Shown here in pieces: positions 1-9,400 of a stretch of DNA of 64,000 nucleotides (positions are counted from its first letter, which is position 1; every line of letters starts with the position of its first letter). Origin of the DNA: Rhodococcus pseudokoreensis. Lineage in GTDB: Bacteria > Actinomycetota > Actinomycetes > Mycobacteriales > Mycobacteriaceae. The DNA lies in NCBI RefSeq assembly GCF_017068395.1, contig NZ_CP070619.1, forward strand, positions 7,378,001 through 7,442,000. Direction: 5' to 3'. Under the pieces are notes generated by a model that had not been told where the DNA came from, made no database searches, and saw only the letters and a program-made list of their open reading frames with translations. The position numbers and the translations under genes are program-made.

Positions 1-165
1 GTCTGCTGTGGGGTGTGCTGCCGAGCACGCCCGGGGTGTCCTGGCAGGGGCATCTGTTCGGCGCCGTCGGCGGGGTCCTCGCAGCCTGGCTGCTCTCCGC
101 CGACGCCAGGAAGCAGCGGGCGCGGAAAGCGGTAGGGCCGCAATCGTTCGGATGAGCGGCCCGCC
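1..165 (+). CDS. Rhomboid family intramembrane serine protease, C-terminal end
   Basis: Only the last 54 residues are present, read in the frame starting at base 3. The stretch [19 protein letters not shown] is typical of the last membrane helix of rhomboid proteases, where the His of G-H-L-F-G would be the catalytic base; the Ser lies upstream of the window. The tail after the helix is short and basic. In M. tuberculosis the Rv1337 rhomboid gene lies in the same cluster (cysM, rhomboid, murI, Rv1339, rphA), which supports the call. Partial gene; assignment rests on this short piece and on synteny. Confidence 0.75.
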
Positions 166-413
166 ACGGCGAACAGGTGATCTACCGGTGTGTACGCCGC
201 TTCCGGCGGCCGAGCGTATGCCCTGCTGGTAGGCTCCTCGCGAGATCCGGGCACACCAGCAACTGCGTAATTCAGGCCATCGACAGTGTCGTCACGGGGG
301 CCGGTCGAGGTGGTTCGAACTCGCGGATTCGCGCACACGGCGGGTCGCCGACGTCCGGGCGTCCCCAGCGGCGGATCTCCGCCGCCGTACCCCACCGCAC
401 CCTCAGGAGTTGA

Positions 414-1445
<1,032 letters not shown>

Positions 1446-1567
1446 CGAGGCCGGATTCACGGTAGATCAGCATGGTCAGGTCACATTTCCCCATCGGTTG
1501 TGAGGTCGACGCGCCAATTCCGTCGGAAGCTTTTTCCGAAACGGGTCGTCGTGGCAGCATGGCGGGT

Positions 1568-2326
1568 ATGCGCATTACCGTCCTGGGATGTTCAGGGAGC
1601 GTCTCCGGACCAGACTCACCTGCATCGGGTTATCTGTTGACCGCGCCGGACACACCGCCGCTCGTCCTCGACTTCGGGCCCGGTGTCCTCGGTGCGCTCC
1701 AACGGTTCGCCGATCCCGGCGAGGTGTCCGTCCTCCTCAGCCACCTGCACGCCGACCACTGCCTGGACCTCCCCGGACTGCTCGTCTGGCGTCGCTACCA
1801 TCCGAATCCGCCGACGGGACGCGCCCTCGTCTACGGTCCGTCCGACACCGCCCGCCGGATCGGCGTCGCGTCCGCGGAATGCGGCGGCGATATCGACGAC
1901 ATCTCCGACACGATCGATCTGCACCACTGGGCCGACGGTGAACAGGTCACGATCGGCGACCTCACCGTCACGGCGCGGCGGGTCAACCACCCGCCCGAGG
2001 CCTACGGGTTCCGCCTGACCAACGGCGCCGGACGAACCCTCGTCTACACCGGCGACACCGGCATGTGCGAGGAAGTGATCGAACTCGCCCGCGACGCCGA
2101 CGTGCTGCTCGCCGAGGCGTCGTGGACACACAGCCCGGACCGGCCCGAAGGAATCCACCTCTCGGGCACCGAGGCCGGCCAGGTGGCACACCGCGCCGGT
2201 GTCGCCGAACTGCTGCTGACCCACATCCCCCCGTGGACGTCCCGCGAGGACGTCATCGCCGAGGCCAAGGCCGAATTCTCCGGTCCCGTGCACGCAGTGT
2301 CCGCCGGCGGCGTCTACACCGTCTGA
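1568..2326 (+). CDS. Metallo-beta-lactamase-fold phosphodiesterase, Rv1339 type
   Basis: A 252-residue MBL-fold hydrolase. The metal site is plain: [12 protein letters not shown] (HxHxDH), a downstream YTGDTG Asp and the C-terminal LLLTHIPPW His. Sequence agrees closely with Rv1339 of M. tuberculosis, reported as an atypical cyclic-nucleotide phosphodiesterase; tRNase Z-like proteins are the wider family. Start ATG 1568 ([12 protein letters not shown]) is chosen because homology begins there; ATG 1559 two codons upstream is also possible. It lies between cysM and rph in a same-strand cluster. Confidence 0.85.
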   Translation: MRITVLGCSGSVSGPDSPASGYLLTAPDTPPLVLDFGPGVLGALQRFADPGEVSVLLSHLHADHCLDLPGLLVWRRYHPNPPTGRALVYGPSDTARRIGVASAECGGDIDDISDTIDLHHWADGEQVTIGDLTVTARRVNHPPEAYGFRLTNGAGRTLVYTGDTGMCEEVIELARDADVLLAEASWTHSPDRPEGIHLSGTEAGQVAHRAGVAELLLTHIPPWTSREDVIAEAKAEFSGPVHAVSAGGVYTV

Positions 2327-2369
2327 CGCCGTGTTCGCGCCCCAGCCGGGGACGACTAGGCTCTCCGCT

Positions 2370-3158
2370 GTGACCACACGAGAAGACGGCAGGGCGGACG
2401 ACGAACTCCGCGAGGTCAAGATCACCCGAGGCTTCACCACTCATCCCGCGGGATCGGTGCTGGTGGAATTCGGAAACACCCGGGTGATGTGCACCGCCAG
2501 CGTCGAGGACGGCGTTCCCCGCTGGCGTCAGGGCTCCGGGCTCGGCTGGCTGACCGCCGAATACGCCATGCTGCCCGCCGCCACCCACACCCGCAGCGGC
2601 CGAGAGTCCGTCAAGGGCAAGGTCGGGGGACGCACCCAGGAGATCAGCCGGCTCGTCGGACGCTCCCTCCGCGCCTGCATCGATCTCGCCGCCATCGGTG
2701 AGAACACCATCGCCCTCGACTGCGATGTCCTGCAGGCCGACGGCGGAACCCGCACTGCCGCCATCACTGGCGCGTACGTGGCCCTCGTCGACGCGGTGAC
2801 CTACCTCCGTGCCGCGGGCCGCCTCGCCGACCCGCAGCCCATCTCCTGCGGCATCGCCGCGGTGAGTGTGGGCGTCGTCGACGGCCGTGTGCGCCTCGAC
2901 CTGCCGTACGAGGAGGACTCGCGCGCCGAGGTCGACATGAACGTGGTGGCCACCGACACCGGCACCCTCGTCGAGATCCAGGGCACCGGCGAAGGCGCGA
3001 CCTTCCCGCGGAGCACGCTCGACAAACTGCTGGATTCCGCACTCGCAGGCTGCGAGCAGCTGTTCGAGATCCAGAAGGCGGCACTCGAACTGCCCTATCC
3101 CGGTGAGCTTCCCGAGCCGAAGGTCCCGGAGACGTCGAAGAAGAAGTTCGGGAGCTAG
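2370..3158 (+). CDS. rph: Ribonuclease PH
   Basis: A 262-residue RNase PH, the phosphate-dependent 3'-5' exonuclease that trims tRNA 3' ends. Conserved features seen are [19 protein letters not shown] at the start, RSLRACIDL with the family arginines, and [16 protein letters not shown]. The C-terminal tail is Lys-rich. The GTG start at 2370 places the N-terminus as in the mycobacterial enzyme ([13 protein letters not shown]). The gap to the next gene is four bases, so rph and rdgB are very likely co-transcribed. Confidence 0.95.
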   Translation: MTTREDGRADDELREVKITRGFTTHPAGSVLVEFGNTRVMCTASVEDGVPRWRQGSGLGWLTAEYAMLPAATHTRSGRESVKGKVGGRTQEISRLVGRSLRACIDLAAIGENTIALDCDVLQADGGTRTAAITGAYVALVDAVTYLRAAGRLADPQPISCGIAAVSVGVVDGRVRLDLPYEEDSRAEVDMNVVATDTGTLVEIQGTGEGATFPRSTLDKLLDSALAGCEQLFEIQKAALELPYPGELPEPKVPETSKKKFGS

Positions 3159-3162
3159 ACCG

Positions 3163-3780
3163 GTGCCGGAAACCACACGGGTGCTGGTGGCGAGCCGCAA
3201 CGCGAAGAAACTCCGGGAACTGCATCGCGTGCTCGCGGCGGCCGGTGTCGACGGGATCGAACTGGTCGGACTCGACGCCGTGCCCGAGTACCCCGAAGCC
3301 CCCGAAACCGGTGCGACGTTCGAGGAGAACGCTCTCGCGAAAGCACGCGACGGCGCCGCCGCCACCGGATTGCCCTGCGTCGCAGACGATTCCGGAATCG
3401 AGGTGGACGCCCTGAACGGTATGCCCGGAATCCTGTCCGCCCGCTGGTCGGGCACCCATGGAAACGATCCCGCGAACACCGCATTGGTCCTGGCTCAGCT
3501 CGCCGACGTGCCCCAAGACCGCAGGGGAGCGGCGTTCGTCTCGGCGTGCGCGCTCGTGGTACCCGGCGGCGAGGAAACGGTGGTCCGGGGCGAATGGCGG
3601 GGCAGCGTCGCCGGTCAGCCGGTCGGCGACGGCGGATTCGGCTACGACCCGGTATTCGTGCCCGAAGGGGACACCCGATCGGCCGCCCAGCTCTCACCCG
3701 AGGAGAAGGACGCCTCCTCGCATCGAGGGCGGGCGCTCGTCCAACTCGTCCCCGCCCTGGCGGCGCTCACCGGGCGCTGA
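3163..3780 (+). CDS. rdgB: Non-canonical purine NTP pyrophosphatase (RdgB/HAM1)
   Basis: A 205-residue Ham1/RdgB protein that hydrolyses dITP, ITP and XTP to monophosphates and keeps them out of nucleic acids. Diagnostic motifs are VASRNAKKLRE at the N-terminus, FEENALAKA, the VADDSGIEVDAL metal-binding loop, GGFGYDPVF and the C-terminal SSHRGRAL. The GTG start at 3163 lies four bases after the rph stop. This is the last gene of the rightward cluster; an inverted repeat follows. Confidence 0.94.
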   Translation: MPETTRVLVASRNAKKLRELHRVLAAAGVDGIELVGLDAVPEYPEAPETGATFEENALAKARDGAAATGLPCVADDSGIEVDALNGMPGILSARWSGTHGNDPANTALVLAQLADVPQDRRGAAFVSACALVVPGGEETVVRGEWRGSVAGQPVGDGGFGYDPVFVPEGDTRSAAQLSPEEKDASSHRGRALVQLVPALAALTGR

Positions 3781-3800
3781 TACCGACAGACACCGCTCGG

Positions 3801-3841
3801 CCGGCTGACCTACGTGATCGCGATGATCACCGGTCAGCCGG
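3801..3841. terminator. Bidirectional hairpin between rdgB and the DUF3817 gene
   Basis: CCGGCTGACC (3801-3810) pairs perfectly with GGTCAGCCGG (3832-3841), and an inner TGATC/GATCA stem (3815-3819/3825-3829) fills the loop. It sits between two convergent genes. There is no long T-run, as is common in high-GC actinobacteria. Confidence 0.6.
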
Positions 3842-3870
3842 TCGTCATGTGACGGAGCCGAGCGGTTCGA

Positions 3871-4236
3871 TCAGAGTTCGAAGTCGCGGCGGACCTGCTT
3901 GGTCCGCTGATGCTCCACGTAGAACGACAGGAACGGGATGGTGCCCGCGAGGAGCGTTCCGACCGTCCGGCCCGCGGGCCAGCGCACCTTGACCGCCAGG
4001 TCGAGCGTCACCAGCAGGTAGACGAAGTACACCCAGCCGTGAACCACCGCGATCCATGTGGGCAGGTTGTCGACCTTGAAGATGTATTTGGCCACTACCT
4101 CCGCGGTGAGGACCAGCAGCCACACACCGGTGGCGTAGGCGAGAACTCGGTAGCGCAGCAGCGCGGGAGCAACTTTCTTCTGCTTCGCGGTATCTGCGAC
4201 CGAACCGGCAGTCGTCTCGTCTTGGCCCGTGCTCAC
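3871..4236 (-). CDS. DUF3817 integral membrane protein (Rv1342c type)
   Basis: A 121-residue protein with about three membrane helices: YRVLAYATGVWLLVLTAEVV, WIAVVHGWVYFVYLLVTL and GTLLAGTIPFLSFYVE. The N-terminal 25 residues are polar and cytosolic-looking, and the end (VEHQRTKQVRRDFEL) is charged. This layout and the position after rdgB match Rv1342c of M. tuberculosis. Function is unknown. Its start overlaps the end of the upstream leftward gene by four bases, so the two form a coupled pair. Confidence 0.8.
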   Translation of the reverse strand: MSTGQDETTAGSVADTAKQKKVAPALLRYRVLAYATGVWLLVLTAEVVAKYIFKVDNLPTWIAVVHGWVYFVYLLVTLDLAVKVRWPAGRTVGTLLAGTIPFLSFYVEHQRTKQVRRDFEL

Positions 4237-4634
4237 GTGGTGCTCCTATCGGTCTCGCGAGCGGACAGCTCGGCGAGGTACTGGTTGTACTGCGAAATCT
4301 GCAGGCTCTCGAGGTCGTCCGGATCGTCGTCCTCGGCCGCAGCGGGGCGAGGGGGCAGGACGTCCGCAGGAATTTCCCGCAGTTCAGCGGGCGCGTCCGG
4401 GACATCGGTCGTGTCTGCCGGCTCGGCGTCCTCGAGCTGCACGAATCGCCGGTAGGCGTAGACCAGGAACGCTGCGAACAGTGGCCATTGGAACGCATAC
4501 CCGAGATTCTGGCCCGTTCCGCCCACCGCCTCGAACCGTTGCCACTGCCACCAGCCGAGTGCGAGGCACCCGACAGCCCCGACGACCACCAACAGGATCA
4601 GCGCGGGGCGGCGTTGCTTACGGTTACCGGACAC
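4233..4634 (-). CDS. Membrane protein of the Rv1343c (LprD) type
   Basis: A 133-residue protein with one N-terminal hydrophobic segment, ALILLVVVGAVGCLALGWW, that could be a lipoprotein signal (Cys after G-A-V-G) or a simple anchor, then FQWPLFAAFLVYAYRRFVQ as a possible second helix, and a long acidic/proline-rich tail. It is the position equivalent of lprD next to Rv1342c. Function is unknown. It is translated just before the DUF3817 gene with a 4-base overlap. Confidence 0.7.
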   Translation of the reverse strand: MSGNRKQRRPALILLVVVGAVGCLALGWWQWQRFEAVGGTGQNLGYAFQWPLFAAFLVYAYRRFVQLEDAEPADTTDVPDAPAELREIPADVLPPRPAAAEDDDPDDLESLQISQYNQYLAELSARETDRSTT

Positions 4635-4764
4635 GTAACGACGGTACCTGAATCGCCGAATGCGCTGCTAGGAGAGGTTGCCGCTATGGCGGCGGTCACA
4701 GGCTCGTCCGCGAAAGTCGAGCTGGCCGGGGCACACGGCCACCGAATCGGCCGAAGCCGAGAAG

Positions 4765-4846
4765 TGCGCGAGGGGGGATTCGAACCCCCACGTCCATCGG
4801 ACATCAGGTTCTAAGCCTGACGCGTCTGCCCTTCCGCCACTCGCGC
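4765..4846 (-). tRNA. tRNA-Leu (anticodon UAG)
   Basis: Read on the minus strand, the acceptor GCGCGAG (from 4846) pairs with CTCGCGC (to 4766). The anticodon arm is CAGG-CTTAGAA-CCTG, giving anticodon TAG. A long variable arm and the T-arm GGGGGTTCGAATCCCCC are present. The long variable arm fits a class II leucine tRNA. No CCA is encoded. Confidence 0.93.
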
Positions 4847-4884
4847 GCGAAGGACAGACTACGCCACCATCTGAACCGGTGTGC

Positions 4885-5370
4885 TCAGCCGGTCGATTCC
4901 TCGGTGCCATACGTGCGATTGCGCCCGGCCCACGTTGCGGTCTGCGTATGACAGTTGGGGCACAGGAAGCGCACTTCGTGCAAACGTGAGTCGAGGGGAT
5001 CTCCGCGAATGTGGTCGACGTGGAGAGTTAGCGGGAGCCCACACCATTCGGCATTCAGGCCACACAGTGCGCACTGGTACGCAACACCTGCTTCGATCAG
5101 CGCGCGGCGCAACAGATGTGGTTGTACACGCGCGCTACCCGGTGGTCTGCGGATCAGAATTTCCTGCCAGGTCATCCGATTACGTGCAGGTTTTCCTTTT
5201 GTGTGAGCGCTGCCGGTGAAGTGAGATGTATCGATCCCGAACTTCTTGATCTGCCTACTCAGGTGCGCGTGCGTGCCACCTGCAGGCCGAAGTCCGAGGT
5301 AGCGCATGACGCCGGCGTAGCTCGTCGACTCCGCGACCGCCTGTTCGAGGACTTCCCGCGTGTACTTCAC
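4885..5370 (-). CDS. HNH endonuclease-like protein
   Basis: A 161-residue protein. The C-terminal half holds a zinc-type HNH core: CALC at the first knuckle, LHVDHIRGD (the His-Asp-His part) and FLCPNCHTQT as second knuckle with the final His. The N-terminal part (TREVLEQAVAESTSYAGVMR) looks helix-turn-helix-like and may read DNA. GTG 5370 is the likely start because it overlaps the stop of the upstream gene (GTGA). This is a genomic stand-alone HNH gene, not the phage packaging type. Substrate unknown; a role in defence or DNA repair is inference. Confidence 0.75.
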   Translation of the reverse strand: MKYTREVLEQAVAESTSYAGVMRYLGLRPAGGTHAHLSRQIKKFGIDTSHFTGSAHTKGKPARNRMTWQEILIRRPPGSARVQPHLLRRALIEAGVAYQCALCGLNAEWCGLPLTLHVDHIRGDPLDSRLHEVRFLCPNCHTQTATWAGRNRTYGTEESTG

Positions 5371-6026
5371 CTCGCACCTGCCGCGCGTTGCTGCCGGCGC
5401 TGGTATCGCCAGACGGCGTGGGTGACGGTCGTGGCGGTGACCTCGAGGCGCGCTGCCGCGGCGGCGACGAGGTCTTCCGCCTGTGTTGTGGTTGCGGGTG
5501 ATTCGAGATCGAGTGCCTCGGCGATGAAGTCGCACACCACTGCGCGGGACGCGGTTGTGGGCACGCCGAGTTGCATGGCGAAGCACTCCCAGGTGGCGGC
5601 GCCGAATCCGGGCACGGCGACGAGGGCGCTCCGCTGCGCGTCGTCGTCACGGAGATCTGCGGACGTGGTGCAGCCCAGTTCGGTGAGCGAGCGTGCCGCC
5701 GTGGCGACGGCCTCTGCCTTGGTGGTGTAGTTCCCCGGTACCCGCTGCCGGTTGTTCAGGACCGTCAGGAGGCCTTCGGGTTCGTCGGCGTGCGCGGCGA
5801 GTGCGGTGAGGTCGTCGAGTGGTGCGGCGCGGTGATCGCGCCAGCGGGTGATGACGGCGCGGACCCCGGTGGTGGGCGTGCCGTACGTCGCCCGGGCGGA
5901 GAAGGCGGCGTCGAGGAGAGCGGCTTCGATCTCCTGCGGCCAGCCCTCCGTCCAGTGCGGCCACGACTCTCGCGGCAGTTCGGCGTCGATGTGATCGAGT
6001 AGGGCGCGGACGTGGGCTGTGCTCAT
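5367..6026 (-). CDS. Uncharacterised protein with helix-hairpin-helix-like motif
   Basis: A 219-residue protein that I do not place firmly. LVAVPGFGAATWECFAMQLG resembles the helix-hairpin-helix of HhH-GPD DNA glycosylases, followed by a helical C-terminal region. No clear catalytic Lys/Asp of that superfamily was identified. Start ATG 6026 has a purine-rich site before it (GGGGGGAAG). The stop overlaps the HNH gene start by four bases, so the two proteins are made together. A DNA-binding or repair role is inferred from the motif and the partner only. Confidence 0.55.
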   Translation of the reverse strand: MSTAHVRALLDHIDAELPRESWPHWTEGWPQEIEAALLDAAFSARATYGTPTTGVRAVITRWRDHRAAPLDDLTALAAHADEPEGLLTVLNNRQRVPGNYTTKAEAVATAARSLTELGCTTSADLRDDDAQRSALVAVPGFGAATWECFAMQLGVPTTASRAVVCDFIAEALDLESPATTTQAEDLVAAAAARLEVTATTVTHAVWRYQRRQQRAAGAR

Positions 6027-6482
6027 TTCTTCCCCCCGGAGAATGGCTGTCGGCAGTTCCTGGAATCGAACATTAGTGCGAGGGTCCGACAGGTTCGCTT
6101 TTGTCGTGCTCCGGGGCTGGTTTCGAGGGCGCATACCTGCATGAACCTGGGGCTTCGTCAAGGTGGTAACGAATTGATAACGATTAATGTGAGGCTTTCC
6201 TCAGGTTCTTGGACGTCCTTGCACCGCCTACGTGCAGCGGAGACGTGATCTACCCGTCGGTCACTTCGCGGTAGGTCTGTGAGGGACATCACGCGATATT
6301 TCTCCGATGCGCGGCTGTGACACCCCGGCGGCGCGTGAACGTGAGGAAATCCTCATGATTCTGTGTCAACCTTGAGCAGCCCGGAAGAGCTGATCAGAGC
6401 CGATACAGCAGGCACACGATGCCGAGGGCAGCAGACAGCAATCCCCACCTCCCCCCAGAGGGGAACAGGAGAGGACATACGC
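6027..6482 (+). promoter_or_regulatory. fas upstream regulatory region
   Basis: This 456-base gap precedes fas and also holds the start region of the leftward HhH/HNH pair. It is AT-richer than its surroundings around 6165-6205. Two matching palindromes stand out: TGAGGCTTTCCTCA (6190-6203) and TGAGGAAATCCTCA (6342-6355). An in-frame ATG at 6363 exists but similarity to fas starts later. AGGAG before the GTG at 6483 is the fas ribosome binding site. Confidence 0.55.
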
Positions 6483-9400
6483 GTGACGATTGACGACACG
6501 ACACCCGCAGGAAACGGAAGCAACTCGAAGGGTTCGCGGCGCATCGGCGTAGACCGGGACGACACTCGGTCGTCGAGCAAGGGCACCCTGGTGGATCGTC
6601 TGCTCGGAGGTGAGCCGTACGCGCTCGCCTTCGGTGGTCAGGGCGCACCCTGGCTGAGCTCGCTCGAGGAACTGAGCCGCGACAACGGACTCGAGCCGGC
6701 ACTCACCACCCTCGTCAACGACGCGGCCGACTACCTCGCCCCCGTGGCGCAGGAGCTGCTCGTCGTGCGCCCGGTCGGATTCGACCCCATCGCATGGATC
6801 CTCGAGCAGGAACTCGCCGACGAAGAGGACGACGCCCAGGCGTCCGGACCTTCCGCGGCAGCGCTCACCTCGGCGGCGGTGTCCCTCCCCGGCGTCTTCC
6901 TCACCCAGATCGCGGCGCTGCGTGCGCTGGCAGCTCAGGGCCTCGATCCCGCGGTTACGGCTCCCGTGTCGGTGATCGGCCACTCCCAGGGACTCCTCGC
7001 CGCGGAGGCCGTCGCCTCCTCCGGTCAGAAGGACGGCGAACTCCTCGCCCTCGCTCAGCTCATCGGTGCGGCCGCCGGTCTGGTCGGCCGTCGTCGCGGA
7101 GTGATCTCCGCCGCCGACTCCACCCCGATGCTTGCTGTCTCCAACGTCGATCCGGAACGGCTCCGTCAGATCGTCGAGGAGCTCGCCGAAGGCCTCGAGC
7201 CCGAGCGCGCAGCCGTCCTCGGCATCCGCAACGCCCGTCGCCGCGTCGTCCTGTCCGGCCCGCCCGCCCAGCTGGCACGCGTCCAGCAGCGGTGCGAGCA
7301 GATCGAGGCCGACGAGGCCCGTGAGCGCGACGCCAAGAAGCGTGGCGGCTCCATCTTCGCGCCCGTCTTCGAGCCGCTCGCGGTCGAGATCGGGTTCCAC
7401 CACCCCGCACTCGCGGAGACGATCGACATCGTCGGCCAGTGGGCCGTGCGCTGCGGTCTCGACGAGGAGAAGGCCCGCGCCCTCACGAGCGCCTGCCTCG
7501 TCGACCCCGTCGACTGGGTCGAGGCCGTCGACGGCACCATCGAAGCCGGTGCCGCATGGATCCTCGATCTCGGACCCGGTGACCTCCTCACCCGCATGAC
7601 GTCGGCCAGTGTCCGCGGCCAGGGCGTCGGCATCGTCGCCGCCGCGACCCGTGGCGGTCACCGCAACCTGCTCACCCCGGGCGCGACCCCCGAGGTTCCC
7701 GCCGCCTGGACCGAGTTCCTCCCGAAGCCGGTGTCGCTGCCGGGCGGACGCATCGGCGTCGAGACCGCCTTCACGAAGCTGACCGGTCGCTCGCCGATCC
7801 TGCTCGCAGGCATGACCCCGACCACGGTCGACCCGAAGATCGTCGCCGCAGCCGCCAACGCAGGCCACTGGGCCGAGCTCGCCGGCGGTGGCCAGGTCAC
7901 CGAGCAGATCTTCGCCGACAACGTCGAGAAGCTCACCGGGCTGCTCGAGCCGGGCCGCGCCGTGCAGTTCAACTCGATGTTCCTCGACCCCTACCTGTGG
8001 AAGCTCCACGTCGGTGGCAAGCGCCTCGTCCCGAAGGCCCGCGCCGCGGGTGCTCCGTTCGACGGTGTCGTCGTCACCGCAGGCATCCCCGAGCTCGAGG
8101 ACGCCGTCTCGATCATCGAGGACCTCGTCGAGGGCGGATTCAGCTACGTCGCGTTCAAGCCGGGCACGGTCGCGCAGATCCGCTCCGTCATCCGCATCGC
8201 CAACGAGGTTCCCTCGTTCCCCGTCATCGCCCACATCGAGGGCGGCCGCGCCGGTGGCCACCACTCGTGGGAAGACCTGGACGACCTGCTCCTCGACACC
8301 TACGCCGAGCTGCGCACCCGGCCGAACCTGGTCCTGTGCGTCGGTGGCGGCATCGGCACGCCCGAACAGGCTGCCGACTACCTGACCGGTCGCTGGTCCG
8401 TCGCGCACGGCTTCCCGGCGATGCCGCTGGACGGCATCCTGGTCGGCACCGCCGCCATGGCCACCCTCGAGGCGACCACGTCTCCCGAGGTCAAGCAGCT
8501 CCTCGTCGACACCCCCGGTACCCCGGACTGGGTCGGTGCGGGCACCGCCGAAGGCGGCATGGCCTCCGGCCGTAGCCAGCTCGGCGCCGACATCCACGAG
8601 ATCGACAACGCCGCGTCCCGCACCGGCCGCCTGCTCGACGAGGTCGCCGGCGACGCCGACGCCGTCGCCGAGCGTCGCGACGAGATCATCGAGGCCCTGA
8701 ACATCACGGCCAAGCCGTTCTTCGGCGACGTCGCGACGATGACGTACGAGCAGTGGCTGCGCCGCTACCTCGAACTGGCCGTCGGCATCGACGCGGCGAA
8801 GGCATTCGACTGCGGCACCGACCTCCAGGACGCCATCATCGAGGCCTCCGAGAGCCCGTGGCTCGACATCACCTGGCGTGCGCGCTTCGGTGAGATGCTG
8901 CAGCGCACCGAGTCGCGTCTGCACCCGGTCGACCGCGGACCCATCCCCACCCTGTTCGCCGACGAGGCAATTCTCGAGCGGCCCGAGGCGGCAATCTGCG
9001 CCCTGCAGGCTCAGTACCCCGACTACGCGACCACGGTTCTGCACCCCGCGGACGTCTCGTTCTTCGTCTCGCTGTGCAAGACCCCCGGCAAGCCGGTCAA
9101 CTTCGTTCCCGTCGTCGACGGTGACGTCCGCCGCTGGTGGCGTTCCGACTCGCTGTGGCAGGCGCACGATCCCCGCTACACCGCGGATCAGGTCTGCGTC
9201 ATCCCCGGCACCGTCGCCGTCGCAGGCATCACGCGTGCCGACGAGCCGGTCGGCGAACTGCTGGACCGCTTCGAGAAGGCCACCTACGACGAGCTGGTCA
9301 CCGCCGGTGCCGAGCCGCAGTCGCTGCTCGCTCGTCGTCACGCGGACATCGCCCGCGGCCTCCTCGACACCGTCCTGTCGGCTCCCGACATCCAGTGGGC

